64,000 nt of DNA from Engraulis encrasicolus. Lineage: Eukaryota > Chordata > Actinopteri > Clupeiformes > Engraulidae. Each line of letters opens with the position of its first letter. The first letter of the stretch is position 1. The stretch spans positions 47,189,270 through 47,253,269 of the forward strand of contig NC_085875.1 in the NCBI RefSeq assembly GCF_034702125.1, given 5' to 3'. Position numbers and translations under genes: made by a program. The notes beneath the pieces were generated by a model. That model did no database searches, was not told where the DNA came from, and saw only the letters and a list, made by a program, of their open reading frames with translations. Of the stretch, positions 1 to 12,300 are shown piece by piece.

Positions 1-2736
1 GTGTATTCCCCATCGCCAGTGGCCACAACCTTTGTTGTTGGGGGAATTGGGTGGTAAAATCCCTTGAATGTGGCTTCCCTATTATGCAGAGGCCTGCTGT
101 CGTGGATGATGATGTCGCACTCACAGCAAAGGTGCAGCATGCAAGCAGTGCACCTTATCACTGCATGTGCATGCTTGCAGTGTTGGCAGATTTGTTGACC
201 TACGTCACTCTTTTTGCTCTACCAAACACTTTGAGCTATTATCTTTGGAAATATGTCTTTGATTTGACTGTATTAATCGTCTACAGCAGTAGCATTGTGT
301 TAAGTCAAAGATTCTCTATTCTAAGAAAGATAGCCAGCTGGTGACGTCAACAATAGGATGGAATGTTTCACCAACCAAGTACTTCTGGTCTCCTAAAAAG
401 GCGTGGCCAAACTGTCATCGAACACCAGCGCAGAATCATTCAATCACGTTTCCTAAAATAATTTGCTCCACTGGCGCTGGGAGAACTCCGGTCAGAGAAA
501 CAGCCAGGCAACGTTTAACAGCAGCATCACGCACAATTTTACAAAACTGGGCAACTTAATATGATAACTTGATGTTGCCATGACTCCGCACTAAATCAAT
601 ATGCTTTTGATATTTTAGATGGCATAGACGTGGGAAATACTGACACTGTCAAAAAATCAAGTGCCTGAGTCATGCAAGAAGGTTGAGCGACATGACACGA
701 CGACACAATGATTAAAACTTGTGTGGCTGGCTTAGGGTTTTTTTTTTAATGTACAACCAAATTATTTAAATTCACTATGAAAGACGTGCTACTTGAGTTT
801 AGACATGACCTCGTGTATAATTTTAAATTTTATTTAATCAAGTTCATGCAATTGTGGCCATGACTTCGTATATGAAATATAGCCTATTGTGCTACACAAC
901 TACACGGAAGTTTTTTGTGTTCATATCGTGCTTAGAAAGGAGAGGATCTTAACGGGACTATACTGAAGTCTGCACTGGAGACAGAGCCTACATGTAGGCT
1001 GATGCAGAAGCATGATGTGCTTCAGATAGCCTACAGACAAGTAGGCTATTTAAATCCATGACGTCTAGCAGCGCGTAATGTAACCATATTCAACTACAAT
1101 CCTCAGCTGTCATTATTCCCGTCTATGGCATGTTGTTCTAGACACATTTGTGCGTTCATATCGTGCCTTCAGAGTAGAGATGATACAAAACCCGGAGGAT
1201 CCGGTTGGAGAGCCGGGTAAAGACCTCATCCGAACAGACCGGATGGCTGTCGTGCATTGATCCGCCAAAGGCGGGTCAGACGGCATTTCATTAATATGTC
1301 AACAAAATGGCAGTTACAGCGCGAGAAATTGTGAAACCGGAATATATCCTCTTTAGTTGACTACAACAGCCATTCTCTAATCTCCCTAGTATGCTGTTCA
1401 GTCACGAACACTCACCGAGTAAAACTGAACCAACTCCCGCCTCGTCATTCATCGAGCCTGTTTGATCCGTCCAGCCTGTTGTGGCCAATTGAGTCGCGGA
1501 TCCCCGCTCCCTATGTGTGTGCTTCTGACTCTGTTGAGCTCTACATTTCTAAATGTTAACAGTGCTCTGCCAACGCTTTAACATCTCACTCTGTAGGCTA
1601 CTCTTAGGGAAATTATAGTCTACAGACGTCACTCACTGCGTTACAGCGTAGGCTACAGTCTTTAAAGCCACTGCTGTCACTCGTCCGAGTCACTCAGCAG
1701 CGGCGCCCTCGGCGACTCGGTGAGACGAATCCTGACTGAGTTGTTGGTAGCAGCGAATCCCCTACGGATCGGATCAACGCTTAAGTTTCGTTTTTGCCAC
1801 GAGTGTGCGAGTCGCAAGGCAACTCGGCAGCGGAAGCGAGTGGTCATCTGCTGCTCGCCTCCTGACTATCCCTGCTCAACTAGACTTCTGCTCCCAAATA
1901 TTTGACTTTTAGTCTTCTTAAATACAAACACACACATTATTTATTGCAAAATCAGGAACATGCCGTTTCACTGCTGCCAAAGGCTGTTCGAGTTGTGGTT
2001 GCATGTTTAGTGAGGAGAGAGGTGGGTCGGATCGCAGCATGAGTTTAGGAACTGTGACATTCATAAAGTGAGTTTTGTTGATCAAACTGTCTTACTCTTT
2101 GATTTATCAACATTAATTGATAAATGGAACAACAAAGGCATAGCTATTCAACGGCAGAAACGTTTTAAAAAATACATTATTATTATTTATTTTTATTTAG
2201 GCCTATTTTGAATAAGTGATCCGTATGATCCGAGTGATCCGTCTAATCCGGATGCCCTCCTTTGAATGATCCAATCAACCCGGACGCCTCAAAGATTCGA
2301 GTTAAGCACCTCTACTTCAGAGGATCCAAGTTCACGAAACTGTACCGAATTTCGACTAAAACATTGCGCTGCACTGCATGACTAAAAAAATCGCTCAATA
2401 GCCTGATAAAAAAAAAAAAACCGAGAATAGGCCCTATCCAGAGAGTGCAGGCTATGCAGTGCCAAACTCGAACATTTGGAGAGAACCTAGCTAGGCCTAT
2501 CAAACTCGTATCCTGTTCATCCCGTTAGTGCATCGTTGAGCCATATCCTCCATTTTCTCATGTCAAGATTCACGGTTTTTAATCCAATATTTGCTGGATA
2601 CCTACAGGATTTTTGTTCTTTCTGCTGCGCTTATGGTGGAAGTTTTGGCTCTTGCGTCTGTTAACTTATGCTACTAATAGACTCGAAGGACATCTTGGAG
2701 GCTGCTGGTGTGGCTCAGTTGCAGAAGTAGTAGCCT
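1..2736. other. Intergenic, no gene recognised
   Basis: I see no open frame with family-like sequence or a convincing exon here. The stretch from about 1180 to 1290 and from 2210 to 2290 is rich in GATCCG/CCGGAT-type words, which suggests old repeat sequence, but I could not delimit an element. The short open frames (60-100 codons) have no recognisable motif and look like chance. Confidence 0.6.
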
Positions 2737-3018
2737 AGTTCAGATACATCGTGTTGTTCCGTGTGGTGCGTCTCCAGTTGAATAACTTAGAAGGTGAGAA
2801 AGCACTTCTGGTTCATCTTTTCATCTTTTTATTTTTTACATAGCAGCAGAAGTGGAGACACTGACGAAGGCAGCAGCCAAAACGTTTGTCTACACTCTTG
2901 CTGCTATGTAAAAAAAAATAAGAAGAAAAGAAGAACCCGAGTGTGATCCACTTTCTCACCTTTATTCAACTGGAGACGCACCACAGGGAAGAGCGCGGTG
3001 TATCTGAACTAGCCTACT
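2737..3018. repeat. Inverted-repeat element with hammerhead-like loop
   Basis: Two arms of about 110 bases are reverse complements of each other (left about 2737-2855, right about 2890-3018). Both contain the words TAGTTCAGATACA, GGTGCGTCTCCAGTTGAATA and TTTTTACATAGCAGC. Between them, at 2869-2903, lies the word CTGACGA followed by a GGC/GCC mini-stem, AAAAC and GTC. This resembles the core of a hammerhead ribozyme as found in Penelope-like retroelements, but the conserved G after stem II is an A here. Family assignment is inference. Confidence 0.6.
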
Positions 3019-3910
3019 AATACAATAGCCTATTTGCGAAATTAATAGGCTAATGTCCGAGTTAACCAGCCACCTCCGCTAACTTTTGCCCTGCCTGGCG
3101 CAACCTGCATTTCGTTTAACAGTTGACTGGATGAGATGATGCTGAAGTGTCATGCAACACAGACTGCTGCAAAGAGTAGTATTGAATGAAGTCGATACTA
3201 GGCTCATTTAATCTGAAGCAGTAGCCTAACGTATGTATTTGCCACCCAAATGTTGTCATTTAGGCTATTTGCAGTCATGGTATTGTGTCTCACTAGATCC
3301 CTGTTACTCATTGCGCGGCTCGCGAGCCTCAGGTGGCTCGCGACGCCTGACTTGGCGGCTCGCAAGATTATAGAAAAAATATTATAGCCCAACACAATCA
3401 ACAGACCTGCATTTAAAATCTGCCATGCCTACATACATATACAATGAACACGCATCACAGTCATCTGCACCACGCCAAGTAGGCAAGGCTATGGGCACGT
3501 CTACATCAAGATCTCTTTTTTCCACCTGGCTGACCCGGCACCCCATGCGTCGTTGTTTAGACTATTTACAGACACATTTGACTCGGGCGCGCGCAGCAAG
3601 CCACATTTCCCCTCCGAAGTGAGCCGCGAAAATCAATCACAGATCGTATTTGAAAATGCATTGGCCTTTTTTGGACGTTTGTTCACATTTTCATTGGTGG
3701 CTTAGTTTTGCATTATTTTAAAAATAGACGGCTTTACATTCTAAATGGCTGGGGGTCGTTTTTCAGAGAAAAGAGCGCCGAAACTTAACCTAATTCGGCA
3801 AACGTCCTTCACAACAACGCCACGACACTCAATGGCGGAGACCAATAAATTATCTTGTCCACATCAAACGAGTAGGCTAATTCCATCATACATTGTGAAT
3901 GATGCGTGCA

Positions 3911-4053
3911 CGCGCCTGGTGTAACTCTCTCGCGCAGATTGCATTGTTGGTGACCACATCGCAAATCGCTGTTCATTTTCGCGCCTGGTGTAACTCTCTC
4001 GCGCAGATTGCTTGGTGACCACCTCCCAAAGTACCAAATCGCTGTTCATTTTC
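3911..4053. repeat. Two-copy tandem duplication, ~70 bp unit
   Basis: A block that begins CGCGCCTGGTGTAACTCTCT and ends ATCGCTGTTCATTTTC occurs twice in a row (3911-3979 and 3980-4053). The second copy carries a small internal insertion (CTCCCAAAGTAC). This is visible directly in the sequence. Confidence 0.85.
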
Positions 4054-4386
4054 AGTTTAACCTGGCGCTGTCAAACGGGCAATGAAGGCAAGCAGAGCGC
4101 GAATAAAGCACGTGGAGTCGCGTTGGAATGCTGCAAGTTGGAAACTTCTCTCTATCTCGCTTTCTCTCTCTCTCTCCGCACGGCATTGATTGACAGCTGA
4201 TAGAACTCAGTGCTGTCGGCGACGTCGCATTTTTATAAATAATAAGTTAACAAGACCAGCAGTAAACCATCCTTCACAAGCTCAATAACTCTTGAGCCAA
4301 TCCATTAATTCCGTCCTCGTTACATTGTGAATGACGATCCGGAGGTCTATCCATCAGCCATCAAAAATATGCTGGCTGACAGCGCC

Positions 4387-4413
<27 letters not shown>
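4387..4413. repeat. (GA)n microsatellite
   Basis: Uninterrupted AG dinucleotide tract of about 27 bases. Confidence 0.95.
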
Positions 4414-4418
<5 letters not shown>

Positions 4419-6238
4419 CAAAAACTGGACTCGTCCCTCTGTTTTTGTGTTGGTTTTGACTCTGGTTGCATGTATTGGCCATCTGTCAGCGCAAGGTTAA
4501 ACTGAACTGCCCTAGAGTTCTTCAGCGTTGACGTCAACTTGTATGCAGCGTTTGGACTTCCGGTTCTATGGCGATTTTTTTACATTGCAACACGCCATAG
4601 AGATTCAGGTTTGGCAAAAATATAAGTTGCACGCCAACAACGAACATTAGCGTGTCCCCGCATCCCTTTCACATTAGTGGAACGGATCGTATCATCATGT
4701 TGGTGTATTCACATGTTAAATCATGACGATTATAATTCAATATTGCTAACCCCTTTCTGATCATTAAAACTTCCGAACTACATGCTTTCCTTTGGTTGCC
4801 ATGGGTACAACCCTCCGCACGTAAATGACGTTAGATACAGGCGCCGCTTCTGTAGTCGCCAAAAGTTTCCGGGTTTAGCATATGGACGCAACATCGTATT
4901 TATGTCGAAGTTTGACACAAAATGATCAACCATGTCATACCTACAGCCTATTTTTAACACCCTCGACAGTTTGCGGGGGTTCGCTAAGCGCATGCTTGCA
5001 CTCGGAGCTTATTTGAAACTGGCCCCTATTCATTCCCAATGGAGGCCGGAAGCCGATACGAACCAGGAAGTCCTTAAATGCTAACATGAAAGACTACAAT
5101 CTACTACATGCTTCCGCGTTACTGAAGAACTCTATGATGTTGAATATTATAAGATGTACAGTGTCCTTACTCTTAGTCCGTAACAGCCGGGACTGGAGGC
5201 AGCAGACGTGCATCACCGTAGCAGGGTGGGTAGCTGGCTAGCCCTGTCCGACCCAGAGGTAATTCCACCGGTTTACTGTTGCACAAGGTTAAGAACAAAT
5301 TCAGCTATTTGTAGCCCAACCACGGACACCTGTATTAAACTATGAGCTACTTCAGCTACTTCATTCATTCACCAATGATGGACAACATAGGGACGAGGGC
5401 GCAGTTCATGGGCATAAATAATTAGCCTGGAATTCGTTAATGTGAGGAGAACATGATGTCACCGCTTGTGGATTTGTAGTTACCGTTAAAAACACAGTTG
5501 GTGCCAAACCTGTTGCGACCATCACCAATCGGTGTAAAAGTGTACTACGAGCCATATTCAGACCAATAAAGCCGTTTCCAAAGAGTATTTCAACACTTAT
5601 GCCCTAAGTTTTTGTGCCCTACACAAGTTTGCTTCAGGCAACCGGTTTGCTAGTATCTGCCTGGCTAGCAAGCTAACGTAAACAAAGCTGTTAAAATGGG
5701 CACAACGTAGATCATTTTTATTTAACTGCACTTCCTCCATGTATCGGATGGCATCATGTTTTAACAGTATTTAGGAAGTACTACAATAGCCGATGTAGTT
5801 CTCAATGTCTTTGAATGAATGAATTAGCTGTCTCGTTTTGAAAACAACTAGGGTTAACATGAAAAATACATACACTTTTTAAAGTCATAAAACAAATTCC
5901 TACTAAATATCAATAAGTATTGACAGTATAGAAGCTTCAGATATACTTTTTGTACTTTTGTGTATCACCTAATATAAATAAATCAATACTTACTGGAGAG
6001 CGCTGTTCGGTCGTGTCTGCCCCAACAAAAACTGTACCAACGTCCGTTAGATTTTACGGCGCGTCCGCGTTTGTGAATCAGATATGGATCCGGTAATGGT
6101 CCGCGTTTTGACAGTAGAATTTGGGGCGGCGCACGGTGGCGACCCTGATCCACCAAGGGGAACCCAAACGAATGTGACAGTGACACGGATGTGGTGACTT
6201 GAACGCGGATCCGCGTCGGAGTCCTCTGCTGTGTGGGT

Positions 6239-6322
6239 GGTTAGTTGTTGTGTCGGACTTCGTTCGGACTTAGGCTACTTGGTCCGAAGGCTAATTTTGG
6301 TCGGATTTGAGAAATCCACCCC
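6239..6322. repeat. Direct repeat, copy 1 of 2
   Basis: About 84 bases starting GGTTAGTTGTTGTGTCGGAC recur at 6995-7073 with few changes (copy 1 has 5 extra bases and one substitution near the end). The unit contains the partly palindromic words GTCGGACTTCGTTCGGAC and TTGGTCCGAAGG. Copy 2 ends 6 bases before the start of the broken THAP frame. The two copies are about 756 bases apart in the same orientation. The family is not identified. Confidence 0.8.
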
Positions 6323-6994
6323 TGACTGGGAAATGACATAAACATCCTGATATGTTTCTCGAGCGTAATTTCAGTTATCATTTCAAGCAGCATGTAGCCT
6401 ACTGTCCAATATGCGTGGCCATGACCTGTTGAAAGTGTTGCGTTGCCTATGAGCGTGAGAATGACTTCGCTTGCCGTTCTGGAAAAAAAATATGTGATGG
6501 GTGGTTATTATAGGCTTGGCTTTAGGCCTACTTCATTCACCGTGGATTGAACTCACACCACTATTAAGGAAACGGCAAACGTGTACGACATTTTAACCAC
6601 TCACCCAACTGTGCTTCCAAATTAGTGATATTTTATACAATAGGCTATTAATCCAAACATTAGGCCTATACAAAACAAAAGTAAAAATAGCCTAATGCAT
6701 GATGGATTGTATAATGTCACATTTCATAACTGCAGTTGAAGGGGTGAATTCGGGGACATGATTGTGTTGACAAAGATTTGTGGACTTTTGATAGGGATGT
6801 ATTACTGTATTTGACAGGCACTGTGGTAGCGTCACTGCTTTGCGATAAATGCCCCCGAGCAGAGGCGAGACACTCCGAGCATTTCCGACAACTTCATCAT
6901 GCATCTGAACTTACTTTGTTGGAATTTCATCGGACTTACTTCGTACCTACATCGGACCTAGTTGGTCTAAGGGTTTCGAGAAATCATAGTTGTT

Positions 6995-7073
6995 GGTTAG
7001 TTGTTGTGTCGGACTTCGTTCGGACTTACTTGGTCCGAAGGCTAATTTTGGTCGGATTCGAGAAATCCACCCC
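6995..7073. repeat. Direct repeat, copy 2 of 2
   Basis: Second copy of the block at 6239-6322, same orientation. It directly precedes the THAP-like frame. This raises the possibility that both belong to one mobile element, since THAP domains occur in P-element-type transposases. That link is inference. Confidence 0.8.
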
Positions 7074-7079
7074 AGATCA

Positions 7080-7450
7080 ATGGCGGCTAGTACCAAAACA
7101 AAGCGCAGTGTCAAGCAGTGTGTTGCTGGAGGGCCGAACGGTGCCAGCTGCAAAAATGGCTACTTGACAGAAGGAATATCTTTGCACAAGTTCCCATCTG
7201 TGAAGAATGATGGAACTGTGGCCGACAAGGAGAAGGCTAAAACAAGGGCTCTGTGGATCCAATTCGTACGCAGGCACCGCCGTGGTTTTGAAGCAAGCTC
7301 GTGTTGTGCTCGGCACATTTCCACCCCTCGTGCTTCACCACAAATGTGGAGATTGCGGGCATGGTTGGACTGAAGAGAATGCTATTGCCTCAAGCAGTTC
7401 CAACAATTGACATCGCCGGCGTGCAGACTGAAACTGCCCCTGTAGCCTAA
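7080..7450 (+). pseudogene. THAP zinc-finger domain fragment, frameshifted
   Basis: From the ATG at 7080 the frame reads like the start of a fish THAP-type C2CH finger: a Cys pair in the CVAGGPNGASC context, then the signature SLHKFP and the segment WIQFVRRHRRGFEAS. Near 7293-7298 the frame breaks. The rest of the domain continues in another frame as LVLCSAHFHPSCFTT with the Cys-x2-His pair, then VEIAGMVGLKRML, and ends at a TAA at 7448. THAP domains bind DNA as part of transcription regulators and of P-element-like transposases. With one net missing base (modulo 3) and no downstream exons seen, I call it a broken copy. An assembly error at that base is the alternative. Confidence 0.65.
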
Positions 7451-9310
7451 CTGCTCGGGCACGAAGACAGGTGAGTGCACTGCTTTGCTTTAGGCTGCTA
7501 CTCGTTTTACCTTGTCCATCTGCTTTGTATGTTGTTTTCAGGAAAGGGTAATGCACATTACATGCCAAACCGATGCGAATGCTCTCGGGATATGCACTTT
7601 TTGTCGATTGCCATTCAACTGGTCAATACATTGGTTTTGGGAGGATATCCGCGCTTCAGCCTCCGTGGTGTTCTCGGTCGAGGACAGCCAACTCACAGAC
7701 TGGGCTACTGCTTAGCGAATAAACGGAGATGCATATAGCGTAGGCTTACTTTGAAGCGTTTGATTGTTTGTTTTTAGTATTGTGGTGCACGTGTGGCTGA
7801 CATTTGGACACTCGTCCTCAGAGTCAGGCTGAGGGACACGCGACGCCTGTGACTTTGAGCACAAAAAATAATAATAATGATAAACGCTAAAAATATGTTG
7901 AGGACTCAGGCTATCTAGAGTGTTTTTCCAACAGCCTAATACCTCCGTTTTTTCTCTAGTTAATGATAGTTTTGCATGTACATGCATTTCAATCACAATA
8001 TATCGCGCAATTGAATCAAAATGCCCCCCATTTGTCAACAAATACACACGCCGCGTCATCTTTGGGTCATGGCAAAGCGCCCTTAGCAACTGTCCGTAAC
8101 CATAAACAAAACGAACTGTCAGGCTATGTCAACAATCGTCACTTCGCCTGTCAGACATGTCACTTTCTGCAGATGTATCAGTGCCTCTGAAATAGATTTG
8201 TGCTGCCGTTTGTTTTTTCTCATGAGGTTGGATGTGTGGTTTTTCGACACGCTGATGTTTGTATCAGAATTTTGGTTCCTTTATAGAGCTTGAAAGTCCC
8301 GCCCCTTAGTTCCGCGTTTCACGGGACTTAAGCTGACCATCTAACAACATGGTAGCTAGTAAATATCATCTGATCTCAGTCATGATATGCGCTGGGCTAC
8401 AAATATGCTGTTTAAGAGGCTAGATAAAGATTATTCATGCAGAAGTATCAATGTTTTGTTCCGAGGCCGTCGGCATGAAAAATGTGAAGAAACACAGCTT
8501 TCTAAAAAGTTTGGGGGTTCGTACGAAAAATTAAGCAAAAATACCAGAAACAACATATATGGAGCTCGTGGCACAACTCGAATGGGATCGAAATATCATT
8601 TTAATACCGCCATTGGATTACATGCTATGATTTTCGGCTAAAAACGCTGTTGAGGTCCCATGAGATTGGGGGAAGTGACGTCACTTTCGAGCTCTATAAG
8701 ATGTGGGTCCATCAAATGTGTGTTGTTTTCTCAGATCGCCATACTAGCAAACCAGGGACTTTCCTCTATGACGTCACAGCCCAGCTCATTAGTCAAACCA
8801 AATTTCACAGAATTCACACTTTGAGTTGCCATTTTCACAAGTTCCTCCAGGATGATTGGGTTCAAAGTCTCATCGATGCTATCAGAAAAAAACAAGCCTT
8901 TCATATCTAAAAACAACTGGTAGCTATCAAAGTCCAATATTTGGTATTTCTTGACACTGTTACTGTAGTGATATTATGGACTTTTTTTTAAATCAAGACC
9001 TTTTAAGTGTTCTCTTGAACAGACACTTGGTTTTTAGAATGCTCTCTCATGTTTGTGACCATGTTGTGTGACAGTAGGAAATGTGAGCAAACATCATTGC
9101 GCACCTATAGATCACACTTGTGCGCCCACAGATCAATGATAATATGTGACGTTAGTTGAGATTCATCAGATTGTGAACTTCCCTAAACTTGCAAGAGTCT
9201 AGTAGCAAGGCTTTAAAAGATTTTTCAGACCTGCACAGTTGAGTCCTACCTTACCCTATAGAAGAAAGTTTAACTTCAAGTCATCTTCAAATGACTGTAC
9301 AATAGTAGAG
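7451..9310. other. Intergenic, no gene recognised
   Basis: Two adjacent open frames at 8387-8641 and 8650-8910 (84 and 86 codons) have no recognisable motif and lack a convincing splice context. I treat them as chance or old-repeat sequence. A GC-box-like CCCGCCCC at about 8299 is isolated. Confidence 0.5.
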
Positions 9311-12300
9311 ATGGATGATCAAATTTATGGGAATGTTGATCAAAGACAAGGTTTTGATTTGGATACCGATGGTGTGTACGCTAATCCAGAACCAATTACA
9401 ACCACCACACACGATGAAAATAAAGAGGAGGGTGAGAAGTCTACTGGTAAGTGATGGCTCTCACTTTTTTCAAGATAAAGCAAATATTAATTTGATTAAC
9501 TTCATATGCACATACAGTATGTATGTTATTCATTTCTTGTGATTACAATTTTCCGCAATAGCATCCCTTTTGTATTGTAAGGCTCAGATCAGTTTGGTGG
9601 TTTGATCTGTAGAACAGAGGGCTTACGAAATCTTCATGGTCTGGTAATAAATGCTGCAACAGTCTTCAAAGAGCCATTGGTCTGTTGTGTTAGCCCACAA
9701 GATTTAGAGCTCACTGTACTCTAAAGCCCTTCTTTTCTAGTTAGGTGTTACAAGTCTACAGTACAACATGTGCCATTCACACAACTGTTTTCCTGAAGAT
9801 CACAGTCAGAACAAGAATATGAGAATGAACACTTTGGTGACTGAGCCGAACATTCCATTTTTTTCACACTTGATGACCTTATGGCAAACAAAAGCTCATT
9901 GCGTGGCCATACTACATGGTAGAGATACAATACCCACACCATTGTATTCAGAATTAGATGCACTTTAAAATGATATATAACATGAATAGTCATGAGTGTT
10001 TCATTATATATTACTTTAATATGTATCCTCAAAAATAATCAGAAAAAATGGGGAAAAAAACTATTTGTCATCACTAATCTTACTTTTCCCCTAATTTCTT
10101 TTGAAGATAGAGAAATATTTAGAGTGTATGAAAGACTAATTAAGTTGTCCCCTACTCAATAAAAAAACCCAAATCCATTTCTCATTTTCTGCTCAAAAGT
10201 TATGATCAATTCATTGTGCCTTGCATATTGCACCGCAAATTATAGAATTGCTTCAGAGCAGAATGTCCTAACGGATCACTTTGACATTTGACCCCAGTCT
10301 CTAGGCACAACTATCAAAATGTTTTTTTTTTAGACACAGCTACAATGTTTGATTATACTTTTGGACACATGAAATAACATATATGGAAAAGAAAGTGTTC
10401 ACCCTAGGGTGAAGCTACAGCTAAACCAGACATAGTCAAACTCTTACATTTTTTTCCTTTTCATCATGAAAACACCCGACACTATTATTGTGCAGAATAT
10501 TGTTGATTTATTTGCAATCATGAACTTTTACAAAACATAGGCCTATTGATTCAGCCCTTTTTGTTCATTTGTATTGAGCAAACATTACAATAAATAAAAA
10601 TAAACAATAATTTACAATGAAATGTTATGTTGATCAGAACATCAAAACCAGAAAATGTCGTATTTTACTTAGCTCAGATTTCTTTTTTTCCCTTTTTTAT
10701 GATCTAAAATGAACAATCATGTAAGTGGATACCGGTATACAAGAGTTATAACAATCAAACATGCAAGGATAAATACTATGTGTTCACATTTCATTAGTGG
10801 GCTTCTGTCTCCTCTTTCCATCATACTGCTTTGAATGCCACACTTGAAAACAATTTCTATCTTGCGTTATATGTAAATAAACCTGGCACTGAGGGGCCCC
10901 ACATTTTGTCACCACCTTCAGAGCTTGCTTGCTGGTGTCATAGCAGACACGACAGTTTCTTTTTGTCTCAGAGACCTGAGGAATGTGCTCTGTTACAAAC
11001 TCTCCAGGATGTTGTGTGCAAGTAGGCCTATTGTAAACTGGAGGCTGCCCATATTCCTCAAGGTCGGCCAGCTGCCTGACAAGCTCCTCTCTATACTCTG
11101 TTACTGAATACTTTTTTGGACGCTTCAGTGCAGCTATTTCAGGGTTTGCAGCTCGGTGAATTTGAAATAAAATGAAACTATTTACCACTGCAATATCTAC
11201 CATGCGGAAGAAGAGAGTCTTCCACCATCTCATGCACTTGCGTAAGGCTGAGCTCTTTCCGAGCAGTTGGTCAGACCGGTCAACACCATTCATATACATG
11301 TTGTAATCGTGAATTGCTTTTGGTTGTATCACGCGAGTACAGTGCCACCTTTCTTCAACCTTTTCTTTTCTTTTTATGCTTAAAAAGTCATTGGCTGAAT
11401 GAATTGATGATAGAATGGTCACAGGCCTATTGTCTTTCCACTGTAAGGCAAGGCAGCAGTCATCACGGTCCCACCGCATGGCACCCCTATCTTTCCCCTT
11501 CACCCAGTCCTTCCCTTTTTTAACTGCCTGTGGGAAACCTCTTCTGTTTTCTGCTGTTGTCCCACAAGAAGGCATCTGTAGCTGATACAGATCTTTAACT
11601 AACTTAGGAGATGAATAAAAGTTGTCAAAATACACATGATACCCCTGGTGTGCAAGGGTACGAGTGAGTCGCATTACTACATCATATGCCAATCCATTCT
11701 CACTAGGTGGATCATTAACATTTCTGCCGGCATAAACATCGAAATCACAGGTGTAGCCATTTAAACTGTCGGCTAAGACCCAGAGCTTTATTCCCCACTT
11801 TGTGGGTTTGTTCGGGATGAATTGTCTTATGCCAGATCTATGTTTGGACTTCACCATTCTTTCGTCCACAGCCACCTGTTGGAATGGCTGATACAGGCTT
11901 TTGCATGCCACTTTGAAAGTCTGTAAGAGTCCCGCTACTTTTCTTAATTTGTCACGCTCATCCTCTGTGGTATGATCCACAACATGAAGCATCGCCATCA
12001 GCGCCTTGAATCGATCCCTGGACATTATGCTGCGTGCCCACAGCCCATGGTACAGGGTTTTGGTGCTCCAGTAGCGGTGGAAAGAGCTCACTGTGACCAG
12101 TCCGAAAAACATAATCAGGGCCATGAGCCTTTCTAATTCTACCACACTTGTTTCTTTCCATGTGCCATCGCTACGAGCATAGTAAGGCTTACTGAGGACT
12201 GCCTCCCATGCATATGTGTTGGTGAAGGCACATATTTGCATGAGCAGGGCGTCAGTAAAGAAAAGCTTGAAAAAATCTACTGCCCTGGTCATTTTCCCTC

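Larger units (their letters stand above)
3019..6238. other. Intergenic, no gene recognised
   Basis: No exon or known family is evident apart from the short tandem duplication and GA tract listed separately. Several stretches are moderately CpG-rich (about 3300-3620 and 4060-4200), but no coding exon could be attached to them. Confidence 0.5.

Noticed and set aside
8387..8910. Two adjacent ~85-codon open frames
   Set aside because: No motif, no splice context, and composition like the surrounding non-coding DNA.
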